From contig CM055111.1 of assembly GCA_029204225.1 (NCBI GenBank), positions 31,356,848 through 31,420,847 of the forward strand: DNA of 64,000 bases. Reading direction: 5' to 3'. Within the stretch, counting starts at the first letter, position 1. Each line of letters starts with the position of its first letter. Positions 47,997-59,146 of this stretch are shown here, piece after piece. The DNA comes from Diphasiastrum complanatum (Eukaryota; Streptophyta; Lycopodiopsida; Lycopodiales; Lycopodiaceae). A model generated the notes under the pieces. The model made no database searches, was not told the origin of the DNA, and was given only the letters and a program-made list of their open reading frames with translations. The position numbers were made by a program, and so were the translations under genes.

Positions 47997-48246
47997 GAAA
48001 ACAGACGAAGCAGCTCAAAGAAATAAAGAGAAAGAGCCAAAAAGGTGAGGAGAAAAGGAAGAAACTTAAGCAACAGATGAGTTAGATCGATCTTGATCAA
48101 AAGAAACTCTCTGAGCAATGATAGTTGAATCCCCTCCTACGACGCCCGAAGAGATCCAATAGTAATGGATCAAAGGAAAGAGTTGCAAAAAAAGAAAAGA
48201 TAAAGATGACAACGAGCCTGTAGAATAAAGTGAGCTCCTCGCCAAG

Positions 48247-48766
48247 CAAGTGGTGGTAATTATCCCACCTTTTACCCAGTACATCTTGCGACACATCGAT
48301 ACAATCTAAAGCACCTCCTTGTAAATTGTGATGCAAGTTGGTAACTTGTATAATTGAACTTGAAATTTGATGATAAATATCAATTAGACCATTTGAGTGA
48401 AGTTTGTAGAGTAGATATATACACACTTTAAGTTACTCTAACATAATGTTATCCAAGTAATTTGTGATACAAGTTGGTAAGTATTAGGCTTGGTTTATGA
48501 TCAGTTTATAGATTAGACCAATAGGTTTGTATATGGCATACTAGCAGAATATCCAAGTAATTTGTGATGGAAGGTGGTAAGTATGTTAACAAACTTGGTG
48601 TTTAATTATAAATTTGAGTTAGATGAATTTTGGAATATTGAGGTTTGTGGACTCATACTAGCATCATAAACTTGAAAATTCAGACCATTTGAATGAGATT
48701 ATTAGATACAAATAGCCAAGAAATTTGCGCTCCAAGTTGGATAGGAATTAATTAGCTTGGTTTGTG
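48247..48766 (-). repeat. satellite-like repeat block, inverted copy
   Basis: The reverse complement matches 53612-54125 and 63415-63885. Inside, units starting 'ccaacttg(c/t)atcacaaatt' recur at roughly 100-130-bp spacing with much divergence. Confidence 0.8.
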
Positions 48767-49292
48767 GGATATTGTTAAACAATAAGCCACGTCAGCAATA
48801 GTTAAAGGACCTATGATCAGTAAGCTAATGTAAGACCTGTTAGACTATGTGTCTTTATGTAATATGTAGGTGATAGTAGAATTCAGGAAAGAAATGTTTT
48901 GTTTGAGGGAGGGTTTGTTGGTGTCAAAGAAAACACACTTGTGTTTCTTGTGTTTGTTGACATCAACAATCCAACTCTCAAGGCTGTCAATACGTAGTAT
49001 CTACTTCTTGGCATGTAATCTTCCCTCATTTGAACATATAAACAGCCATCGCAGCTGGCTATCCTATGGCCATTTTCTCATTAAGCCTCTCTTGTTTTCT
49101 TTGCTGAGTTTCTGGGTGCTATGTAGCTTAACTAGCATGAACGTTTTGGTAACCAAACCCAACAGATTGTTTATTTGTGTGAAGAGAGGCTGCTTTTGAA
49201 TGAACCATAGGCTTCGATCCAGGGAATTGCAGTGTCCAGCAAAGTGTATTAGAGAGAATATGGTCTCCGCATACGTTCCACTGCTTGATATC
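48767..49292 (-). repeat. inverted copy of the YSL 3' flank plus LTR start
   Basis: 48767-48865 equals the first ~100 bp of the short LTR at 53342-53607 (TGTTAAACAATAAGCC). 48866-49292 is the reverse complement of 51935-52370, including the bases just past the YSL coding relic. Together with 48247-48766 it forms the left arm of an inverted duplication around the YSL pseudogene. The right arm has 1.1 kb more (about 52371-53500). Confidence 0.8.
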
Positions 49293-50392
49293 CATGCTAA
49301 AAGGACTTCCCTACCTGCCTATGTTGAAAATCTTTGATGACTAGACTATCAACCTGTCTGATGTAAGCCAGAATGAAATGTGGATGAACTGCTCGTACCC
49401 ATGTAAAGAGGAAAAAGAGACTCACATGAGAGAATAAGCGAAGTAGCAAGTCATGAAGAGAAAGATTAATGCCTCTAATGCTGATGTTTCACTGATGTGA
49501 TCAGTAATACAAAGAGAGAAAATCATGGCTTAGTTTAGCCCTGGTGATCCTCTTGGTTTGTTCATGATAGATGACGAAGAGGACTACTGATGCTCCTGCT
49601 ATGACTTGAATGTCAGAGACCAACCTTGGTCATTCTTCTTCGAGTGTTGCTTGATAACAATTGCTATTTGGGAGTACCAATGTGCTCCAGTGGAAACTAA
49701 GACTGTGTGTGATGCTCCAGTGGGAGCTATGGCTGTGTGATGAAGAACTACAGTGGGAGTGATGACTGTCTATAGAATGAGCTTTCTACTGGTGTGTAGG
49801 GCTCTCTTAAAATGACTGTGTGAAAGCGCTAATGCATGAAAGAAAATTCGCGGAAGCTCAAATGTAGAAACAAGAATTATCTAGTTTCTACTACTGCAAC
49901 ATATGGCAGACTACAATTATAGATTTACTACATGGAAATAATGGGCGGAAGAGAAAATGAATCAATCACACATAAAACAATTACAGATTACTATGTCTAA
50001 TGCACTCTTGCATCTATATCATCTGAATTACAGAGTTACAACAAAACTTGTGCGCTATTTGGATCTCAAACAGCGCATAGACAAAGTGATTAACATGCAA
50101 AACTTTGCAGATTATGATTCTAAAGTACAAGCTCACATACCCAAGTGGTACAGCAACGGCCGTCCTCATCAACACCTTCCACAATATTGAAGCATTAAAC
50201 ATCGCATTATTCTGGAAATTGCGACTTTTTTGATTCATTGTAGTTTTGCCTTTCATATACCTGTGAGTCGAACAGTGCACATTTTATCCTGAGAATAAGC
50301 ATGCAGCACGTATAGTATATAATGCGACAGATGTCAATTCAACTTTTCATAATAATTGTTCCTGCTGCTGCTGCTGCTGCCTCAAGAAACAG
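49293..50392. other. no gene recognised; small tandem repeats
   Basis: At about 49689-49770 there are three imperfect ~32-bp units (gatgctccagtgggagct...gtgtg). At 50361-50380 a short (CTG)n run precedes the YSL exon. A 77-codon frame at 49957-50190 has no recognisable motif. Confidence 0.4.
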
Positions 50393-51985
50393 GTTAGGTC
50401 TCTTGGAAAGAGTTTTGTGGTCAGCTTTTTATGGAGTTTCTTCAAATGGTTTTACAGCGGCACAGGCGACGCTACCTGCGGATTCGATAGCTTCCCTAGC
50501 CTTGGGTTAAAAGCTCTAGATAGTAGGTGTGAATATGTTTTTAGAACCTGTGGACGTTGGGCATTCACAAATAGTGGGAGTACAATCTTAAAAGCATACG
50601 TATTTCAGATTCCATATTCAGCATATAGTGTTTACATTGTTGTTAATGTTGCTGCCTGTGCGGGCAGATTCAATTTCGACTTCAGCCTTGTGTATATTGG
50701 AGCAGGCATGATCTGTCCACATAATTGTGAACTGTTCCGTTCTACTAGGTGCAGTCATATCCTGGGGTTTCATGTGGCCCCGTATCACCAACAAAGCAGG
50801 CGAATGGTATCCAGAACATCTTGGAGGAACTAATTTCAGAGGACTGTATGGCTACAAAGTATGCAACTCAACAGCCATGGCCACCTTGCACCTGATACGT
50901 CTTGCAACCTGTTTAGTTACCTAGCATCCTGGTGCCTGTGGGGTTTATGATAGACAGCTTCGCATAAGGGTTCGATGTTGCATGCAGAATATAAGATCTA
51001 TGGGACTTCTCTACAAATTAACTTGCTACGTTTTGTACTGGTTGTCATCTCAATTCGTTGGGTTGTTCTACCAACGTATAATTATCTAGTGTAGCAATCC
51101 AGCCAACCATCTCCTCTCTTATTATGCAACTTGCGAATCAGCTCAGTTACTGATATTGATCATACTGCTTATTATTTTACTGCTCATTCATGAATCAATC
51201 TTGCTGCTCAGGTGTTTGTTGCTATTGCACTCATCCTTGGAGATGGACTGTACAACTTCATTAAAGTTTTCATTGTCAGTACAAGCTCATTATACGAGCA
51301 GTACAAGAACAATCAGCTTCTCCCCGTTTCCAAGGGTAAGCAGCAGTAATATGTTGGGACATCTGAAGATGATTCACTGTGATCCTTTATAAGGTGCATA
51401 GTAATGCCTTCTGCGAGGAGTTGATGGTAGTATATTAAAATTAGTGCTTACAAGTAGTAATATAGTCACTCTCTAACAGACAGCAGACCAGTGTAGATAA
51501 TGCTTGCTGCTTCAGAAGCTCTTGTATCCATCATGGTTCATGATTTTTTCATTGTCTCCAAACAGATGCAATTGATGATACCGACATACTCACAAACGAC
51601 GAGAAGAAACGCAATGAAGAATTTTTGAAGGACAGGATCCCTCTGTGGGTAGCTGTAGCACGCTATATGGCTCTTGCTGCCATCTCCATTGGAGTAACAA
51701 AGCTTCAAGCCTTTGAAGTGGTATGTTGTATTGGTCTGCTACATTGTGGCTACCGTTCTCGCCTTCTGCAATGCATATGGATGTGGCCTAACAGATTGGA
51801 GCTTAGCATCCACGTATGGAAAATTGGGCCTTTTTATCTTCTCTGCATGGGCAGGAAGCCAAGGGCATGGTGTAGTTGTTGGCTTAGCGGCATGCGGAGT
51901 GATGATACAGATGCAAGAGTGCATGAGAGTGAATATCAAGCAGTGGAACGTATGCGGAGTCAGACAGAGACCATATTCTCTCTAA
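50393..51985 (+). pseudogene. Yellow Stripe-Like (YSL/OPT) transporter pseudogene
   Basis: YSL proteins are membrane carriers of metal-nicotianamine complexes in the oligopeptide transporter superfamily. Four exon blocks with matching splice phases are visible: 50393-50526 (SFLWSFFKWFYSG, CGFDSFPSLGLKA), 50668-50858 (FNFDFSLVYIGAGMICP, then WGFMWPRITNKAGEWYP), 51212-51335 (VFVAIALILGDGLYNFIKV) and 51566-51985 (EEFLKDRIPLWVAVARYMAL, then [20 protein letters not shown] and [12 protein letters not shown]). This is roughly the middle third of a ~650-residue protein; N-terminal exons and the C-terminal part (after GVM) are missing. Frameshifts break exon 2 (after ICPH, about 50722) and exon 4 (about 51700, with loss of the segment before [13 protein letters not shown]). 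Identification is secure; it cannot encode a transporter. Confidence 0.92.
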
Positions 51986-52164
51986 TACACTTTGCTGGAC
52001 ACCGCAATTCCCTGGATCGAAGCCTATGGTTCATTCAAAAGCAGCCTCTCTTCACAGAGATAAACAATCTATTGGGTTTGGTTACCAAAACGTTCATGCT
52101 AGTTAAGCTACATAGCACCCAGAAACTCAGCAAAGAAAACAGGAGAGGCTTAATGAGAAAATGG

Positions 52165-53195
52165 CCATAGGATAGCCAGCTGCGATGGCTGTTTATATGT
52201 TCAAATGAGAGAAGATTACATGCCAAGAACTAGATACTACATATTGACAGCCTTGAGAGTTGGATTGCTGATGTCAACAAACACAAGAAACACAAGTGTG
52301 TTTTCTTTGACACCAACAAACCCTCCCTCAAACAAAACATTTCTTTCCTGAATTCTACTATCACCTACATGTCGACTCCTCATCTTCACACACCATTTGT
52401 GTGTGGTCTACGCAACTATACATAAATTGTGATTAAACCGTCTTTCACCTACATGTAGACTCTACATCTTCACACAACATTGTGTGTGGTCTATGTAGCT
52501 ATACATGGACTGTGAATATCATTGATTTTAGCAAGCTACAAAGAAATTCATTTCATGTTTAGAGCCTGAATGCTCTAATTTCAAAAGATGCAGATTTCTT
52601 TGCACTCCGCCACATCCATCAAGTGTATCTTGATAAGGTTCCTCATCGCCATAATCAAACATGTGCAAGATCTTTGGTTAATGACCACTGAATCCAGAGG
52701 TAAATTGATTTGAAGTAGTTTGTGATGTAGCTTCAAGATGATCTTCTTTGGTTCTCTCTTGACCACTGGCTTCATTCCTCTATAGTGAAGCTTTGATCCA
52801 ACGGGCATCTTCCCTCAACACTTCTGCTACTGCAGTCTCATGATTTTTGGTATTCAAAGATGAAAAGAGCTCTGATAGGACTCATTGCATCAGCTGCAAT
52901 GTAGAAGAGAATGTGGACCCAGATAGAGAGGAGCTGAGCAAGCGCAGGTTGGAGAGAGCGCTGCCAACGGTAGATGCGTTGAGAGAGAGACAAGAGAGAG
53001 CGTAGACTCCCCAAGAAACATTCCTCTTGAAAAAAAATGCCATAGGATAGCCCACTTCAAGGGCTGTTTATATATTTAAATGAGAGAAGATTACATGCCA
53101 AGAACTAGATACTACGGATTGAAAGCCTTGAGAGTTGGATTGCTGATGTCAACAAACACAAGAAACACAAGTGTCTTTTGTTTGACACCAACGCA
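52165..53195. repeat. direct repeats downstream of the YSL relic
   Basis: 52165-52319 recurs at 53040-53193 (ccataggatagcc... to ...tttgacaccaac). Between them, 52363-52515 holds two tandem ~82-bp units (tcacctacatgt(c/a)gact...). The rest (52520-53030) shows no gene. Confidence 0.8.
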
Positions 53196-53329
53196 ATCTT
53201 GTTTTGTTTCGATGCAAGCACCAGGCAGTATGATCTCTGAAGGCTGACAGACCAATACAAGCAGATCGCGAGTAATTCAGCCAGGGAGCCATCGAGCATG
53301 GGCGAGAAGATTGTCGGCAGATCACATGG

Positions 53330-53341
53330 GCTCTGATACCA
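53330..53341 (-). other. copia-type primer-binding site, antisense
   Basis: The reverse complement reads tggtatcagagc, the initiator tRNA-Met site. It directly follows the LTR end on the minus strand. No retrotransposon coding sequence follows it. Confidence 0.9.
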
Positions 53342-53607
53342 TGTTACATTCTCAGAGTTACGTAATAGCAGCAGCAGAAGAGAGAGTGCACGAGAGAGAA
53401 GCAAGAGCGCCATGTAACTAAACACTATATACTGAATTATATAAATGTGTGGGCAACAACTCTTTACATAGAGAGAGTGACAACAATTTTTGAACCGTTT
53501 CCATATGAAAGGACATATTACATAAAGACACATAGTCTAATAGGTCCTACATTAGCTTATTGACCATAGGTCCTTTAACTACTGCTGACGTGGCTTATTG
53601 TTTAACA
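53342..53607 (-). repeat. short copia-type LTR (266 bp), antisense
   Basis: On the minus strand it starts TGTTAAACAATAAGCC and ends GAGAATGTAACA, immediately before the primer site, with TGTTA/TAACA inverted ends. The small LTR and lack of coding suggest a TRIM-like or heavily deleted element. A second LTR was not found in the expected place. Confidence 0.8.
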
Positions 53608-53611
53608 ATAC

Positions 53612-54125
53612 CCCACAAACCAAGCTAATTAATTCCTATTTAACTTGGAGCACAAATTTCTTGGATATTTGTATCTAATAATCTCATTCAAATGGTCTGA
53701 ATTTTCAAGTTTATAATGCTAGTATGTGTCCACAAACCTCAATATTCCAAAATTCATCTAACTCAAATTTATAATTAAACACCAAGTTTGTTAACATACT
53801 CACCACCTTCCATCACAAATTACTTGGATATTCTGCTAGTATGCCATATACAAACCTATTGGTCTAATCTATAAACTGATCATAAACCAAGCCTAATACT
53901 TACCAACTTGTATCACAAATTACTTGGATAACATTATGTTAGACTAACTTAAAGTGTGTATATATCTACTCTACAAACTTCACTCAAATGGTCTAATTGA
54001 TATTTATCATCAAATTTCAAGTTCAATTATACAAGTTACCAACTTGCATCACAATTTACAAGGAGGTGCTTTAGATTGTATCGACGTGTCACAAGATGTA
54101 CTGGGTAAAGGGTGGGATAGTTACT
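53612..54125 (+). repeat. satellite-like repeat block, direct copy
   Basis: Partner of 48247-48766 (inverted) and 63415-63885 (direct). Degenerate units begin (c/t)(c/t)a(a/c)cttg(c/t)atcacaaatt. Confidence 0.8.
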
Positions 54126-54838
54126 ACAAGCAACCAAAGACAATTTTAGAAATTTTAATTTCATTTTGTGCAGAAATACGTTCAAATATACGAGTTTAGT
54201 TAAATTCCTTGCGATTACATACATGTAAAAGACAATTATTTTTAACAAAATAACCATAAATGCCACGGGAAGTACTTCTAGAAGTAATAAATCCCTATGA
54301 CAAGACCTGTTAGAGGGATCATGTGCTGGACTTGAGGCCGCATGAGGTGCAACATCATCATTGCAACCTGCACAACATGAGCCGCTGTTGAGGCGACTCC
54401 TCCTATGATCCCTCTTCTCCCAAGAATGTTAGAAAGTGGCATTGGGATTATCATGGGTGGGAGAGGGACTCTGGCTAGAGAGACACACATGAGAAGGAGA
54501 AACAGGTCAGTCGTAGGGGAGTGGAGACTGAATCTACTCAGAGCGAGAGGAGGTTGACAGGTAGTCGACCAGCCTACTGGAACTCCGAGCCTCCCATCAA
54601 ATCTCTCCATGTGTCTGCCTGCCCATGAGGGAGACATAGACGTGTCACAAGATGTACTGGATAAAAGGTGGGATAATTACTACAAGCAACCAAAGACAAT
54701 TTCTTTTAGAAATTGCAATTTCATTTTGTGCAGAAATACATTCAAATATACGAGTTCAGTTAAATTTCTTGCAATTACATACATGTAAAAGACAATTATT
54801 TTTAACAAAATAGCCATAAACGCCACGGGAAGTGGTGG
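54084..54838. repeat. ~190-bp direct repeats flanking a 360-bp insert
   Basis: 54084-54270 and 54636-54838 match (cgtgtcacaagatgtactgg ... to ...gccacgggaagt). The insert between them begins at a stretch (54255-54380) whose reverse complement lies at about 56490-56590. No TG/CA ends are obvious, so I favour insertion with target-region duplication or a tandem duplication over a true LTR pair. Confidence 0.6.
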
Positions 54839-54989
54839 AGGACATTTTCTTTTGAGCACTGAAGATTTTTTAAAATTCTCGAAAATTTTGAACCTTCAAA
54901 TACAAGAAAAAAAATTATTTGTAAGATGCTAGATTTTCCAAAAATTTAAAATTTAGTCTAAGTGATGCAAGATATTTTACCATCTGGTT

Positions 54990-55640
54990 TAGGTCTTCTA
55001 TTCAACTATTTCAACTTTTTTATGCTTGAACCCTTTGTCTCTAGGTGAGCATGGTTGAAAACCATACATCAACATAAAAAGTCTGTATTCCGTAGCTGAA
55101 TGTCTGGCATTATTATAATAAAACTCTACTATCGAAGACTATTCTTCCCAATTAATTTGCTTTTTGCTGATGTATGCTCTAAGCATATCCTCTATCGTTT
55201 GCTTTCCCCTTTTTGTTTGAAAGTCTAGTTGTAGATATTGTGGATGGTCTGTTGTACTCGTATTCAATTTGGTATGGAGGTGATGGAATAGTGCTCTCCA
55301 AAAATCCCCATCAAACTTATTCTCTTGGTCATTGATTGTGCCAAAAAGATGATTGTAACATAATAAAAATAGCATGTCTATGAACAACCTTGCTAATTCT
55401 AGTCCTATAATAATTGTTTTGGTCAAAACAAAGTGAGCCATTATGGTCAAATGATCAACTATGACTCATATGTCATCATGACCTTTCTAGGTCCTAGGTA
55501 GGCATACTATAAAATCCATGGATATACTTTCCCATTTGCCAGTTTATATTTCAAAATGGTTGTAACAATCCACCTTTCTATGGATTCTCTTCTTTGTTAA
55601 TTGGACACTTTTGGAAACTAATCACATATTGTTGGACGTC
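54990..55640 (-). mobile_element. Ty3/gypsy integrase relic, antisense
   Basis: The minus strand reads WESISMDFIVCLPRT, then VDHLTIMAHFVLTKTII, ELARLFIDMLFLL, FDGDFWRALFHHLHTKLNTS, HPQYLQLDFQTKRG and TIEDMLRAYISKKQINWEE. After a gap comes EFYYNNARHSATEYRLFML. This is the core of a plant gypsy (chromovirus-like) integrase: the first Asp lies in MDFI, the second is changed in the IVSDRD-equivalent (INDQEN), and the Glu in QTxxxxQTiE-type context survives as TIED. Stops and a frameshift are present. Confidence 0.88.
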
Positions 55641-56705
55641 CTTTTTCATACTAGGAAAAGTTTGCCTCCGAAAAAGCTCATAGAATTTGTAGGTGTCCCA
55701 CTATCATGACAATCATATAATACTTGGCAGCTAAAATCTTCTATGTTGGAAGCACATACCCTATTTTTGTGAAGTAGACACTCATTCTGAAAGGAATATT
55801 ATTTCATTTGGATTATCGATGACTAGATCCCTCAACCATGATGGTATGCTAGGGTTCTACAAACTCATAATTCTCAATGCAATTTGGCGGATGTTTGGAC
55901 TCTCGATCATCAACGAAAGTTGTCATATGCCTAGACAAATCTTTTTTAGTTCTAGAAATTAGTTCACAATTATGTGAATCTCTATTTTGGACTAATCTTC
56001 AAACTGTGGACAAACCATGTTGTGCAATTGACTCATCAACTTTTACATTTGCAATATTGTGTATAGAAAATATTGGGCAGTCTCTGATTTCGACATGGGC
56101 TGGGTGAAAGACAAAAACCTGAAAAAGTATCAAACATCGTATTATATTAAAATAAAACTCTGGTTACATTGGCAATCCACCGAAAGTTCACTAAGATTAT
56201 GGAAAACAGAAATTACACAGCCATTTCTAAGGCTGATTTATTTATCAAACTTCTCGATAGTCCATTTTGGGTGGACTAGGACCCCTTCGGCTATGGCTAT
56301 ACGGGCCAAAATGTTTGTCGGTCACACTAAGCATGTAGTAAATTTGCCTCTAAATCCTAACATCATGTGACAAATGTCACTATCTCACTAGAACTCAACT
56401 TTAAGGCCTATTGACTATTCAGACTCACCATAAATGAGATAAAATGATTATGACTACCCTCCACATGTGGTAATATGCTCCACACATGTGAGATTTAGGT
56501 TGCGACGATGATGTTGCAACTCATGCGGCCTCGAGTCCAACACATCCCTCTAACAGGTCTTCTCGTAGGGATTCCTTACTTCTAGAAATACTTACTTAGG
56601 AGGCACCGCACATATGGCACATGGTGCTACGACTCCTGCATCTGTCACACCTGATTTTGTTTCCTAGGAAGAACCCTCTAGGAAATTCTCTGTACGAACC
56701 TCAGC
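55641..56705. other. no gene recognised; inverted repeat at 56490-56590
   Basis: The right part is the inverted partner of 54255-54380 (gttagagggat, ggccgcatga, tgcaacatcatc). Short plus-strand frames (55877-56107, 56059-56370) carry no diagnostic motif. Confidence 0.4.
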
Positions 56706-58461
56706 TCAACATCCTCTATCAATTCCATACTCTGAATGCTTTCAATTCGTTCTATAAGACCTACGTAATGAATAATCTAAAAACAATAAGTTTGTGTCAT
56801 ATAATCAACTGACTAACGTGAATTCCACCCTACAATGATTTGTAAAAACTGAATATCATATGTTCATCTCTTTGTGCAAGTGACCATCCACCAATTCTAC
56901 ATCAACTCTACAATGTGTTTTGTAAGTTGTGAGAAACCACAAGCAGACAAAGCTAGCCTCGAACACCCGATGCATTCTCTTATAGAAAGTGTCCCTCCTA
57001 GACTAGTGTGTGTGAGTTTGCATGGGGGGTTGCAGTCCTAACCCATTAGAGGAGTTTTGAGCTCCAAAAAGACCCTTTAAGAATTCGTGCAAGATGTCTT
57101 TTATATTATTAAAATATTACAACACTAATACTTTTGACTTGCCATAACTTCTTAATGATAGCTTAGAAGTATGTCATCTAACATATCATTGGAAACCCTT
57201 GTTGAGCACTTTTCAATGCACCAAACTCCGCTAAATTTGGACTTACCACTAAAAAGTTATGCCATTTTTAGTGTGGAATCAAAATGTGGACTCAAAAACT
57301 TACGTTACGTAGATTTCAAATTTGAGTGTTTTGATTGGTCCACGTGTAAGAAAAATTTGAGAAAAAATATAAAAAGAATCTTTACAAAGGGTCTTTTTGG
57401 AATTTAGAACTCCTCTAATGATCACCTATTGTCCATGCTACAAGCATATATTTACTACTGTGTGGAGAGTCCCATTTAATTGCTATTGAACTGTTTGACC
57501 CTCATATTGTCAGGCATATGACTTGTGGGACAAAGTTGGCCTTCATACCTATGGCCAAGTATGCATGCATGTGAATCTCTCACACTCGTTAGAGGAGTTC
57601 CCAATATCAAAAAGACCCTTTATGGTATGCCATGTAGGCTAAAGAAAAATATCAAAAAAAACAATAATGTTTATTTGCTTGTCCCCACCACTCAAGAGAC
57701 CTCCCCAACTACCAATGATCGAACCATAGTGTCTACAGTCACAGTTAACATCTAATGTTTGGTGGACTAATGTATTTTGATGTAAAATATACAGATGAAT
57801 TCATACTAGAGCATACCATTCTCTATCACTTGTGCATACCTTTTTCAAGCTTTGTCCGATGCTTCATTTTCACAAGCAAATCTTCTCTGGCACTTGCCTT
57901 CCTTTTAGGAGAAAGTTCCTCCCACTCCCTTAGGCTTCCAATCTATATTCAACACAAATGTCAACTCAAACTTGTTCTATCAAATTCTTTGTGCCATACT
58001 CAATTCTTCCTTCGATCGACTAAATGCCCCCTCACATTCAATTGGCCCCACAAATTCCTTGTGGAAAAATTTGAGTAACACTGACTTTGCAATGATGGAA
58101 ACTTGTGGATAAAGCCCCTATAGCATTTGCCTATGCAAAGAATCTCCATGTTGTTAGTGTCGACTTTTGATGTCTAGATATCCCTACAGCTGGTACATCC
58201 ATTATGTCAAATGAAACCCCATGCACATTTTCCAAAAATCCAAAAACATGTGGCAAGGCTTAATTTATCATAAAAACTTATGATTGAGTATCAAACTTAT
58301 TCTAAATAATGATCTAGAATCAAGTCTTTGGTTTCTAAATGAGGCTTTTGATCTTGCTTGTGTACATTGATATCAACAATAAAAGTTGTGTAAACCTCCT
58401 TTAAAACACTTTTTAACAATCTACATAGGATAAGTTGGAAGGTCATGGTGACAATTTTCAT
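56706..58461. repeat. direct duplication, copy A (contains a MITE)
   Basis: It is colinear with 59147-60500. The only large difference is the 377-bp MITE at 57044-57420, present here and absent there. A short TIR-like sequence at about 57590-57625 is shared by both copies. Confidence 0.88.
57044..57420. mobile_element. 377-bp MITE with ~35-bp terminal inverted repeats
   Basis: The left end cattagaggagtttt-gagctccaaaaagaccctt is mirrored by the right end aagggtctttttgg-aatttagaactcctctaatg. The precise absence of this block in copy B (59480/59481) defines its limits. The target duplication is at most a base or two. Other family members: 18560-18835, 39240-39366 and terminal pieces near 17645, 57590 and 59645. 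No coding capacity. Confidence 0.9.
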
Positions 58462-59146
58462 ACTTGTATCAAGTTGAACCTACTACAAATTGACTTGATA
58501 CTTTTTCTCCCTCTTAAGAATTAACTCCCTCTTTAGGGCACGTCTTCTTTCTAATGCCTTATGCAAGATCAATGAAACACATCATAATCGATATAGTAAA
58601 TGGAGTCCATCTTGCATAATTCATCATCACTTTATATAATTTATCTATTTTGAAAATAGCAAGTAAAGCTGAAGAGGGAGTGAGAAAATTTGTCAACATT
58701 GTACTTGACTATTCTGGGGCCAAATGGAGGCAGAGATTATGTTGTGTGGTTGGTGTATGTGTATATTTTGGTTAGTGTTTTTTATCAAACTAGCGGCTAG
58801 TGAATGAACTATTTAACATAGAAGCAATTTGGGTTTAGTGCAATCATTCTCTAGCTAGGTCTAATATTTTGGATATATTTGGATATGAAATTTTCACATG
58901 GTATTAGAGCTGGATTGTGGCCAAAAATAGTAACTACTTACCCTTAGGCAAACCATCGTATTCGAAAAAATAATGTCCAAATGGAATGTTAAAGGCACAT
59001 TACCTCTATCTCATCAACTAGTGTTGACTTCTTTCTGCCTCTCTTACCATCCAAATGAGCCAATTTTCCACTGTCATGGGCATCGCCAACATTTGTAGTT
59101 ATTTCTCCGTTTTCCATAAGTGATTGGGATGTTTGTGTGCTAAGGT
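58462..59146. other. no gene recognised; copia-like primer site at 58899-58910
   Basis: tggtattagagc at 58899-58910 is a one-base variant of the copia initiator-Met primer site. The preceding bases (...ttttcaca) could be an LTR end. No coding region of a retrotransposon follows before copy B begins. Confidence 0.5.

Noticed and set aside
54084-54838. True LTR pair
   Set aside because: The repeats lack TG...CA ends and no primer site or polypurine tract adjoins them.
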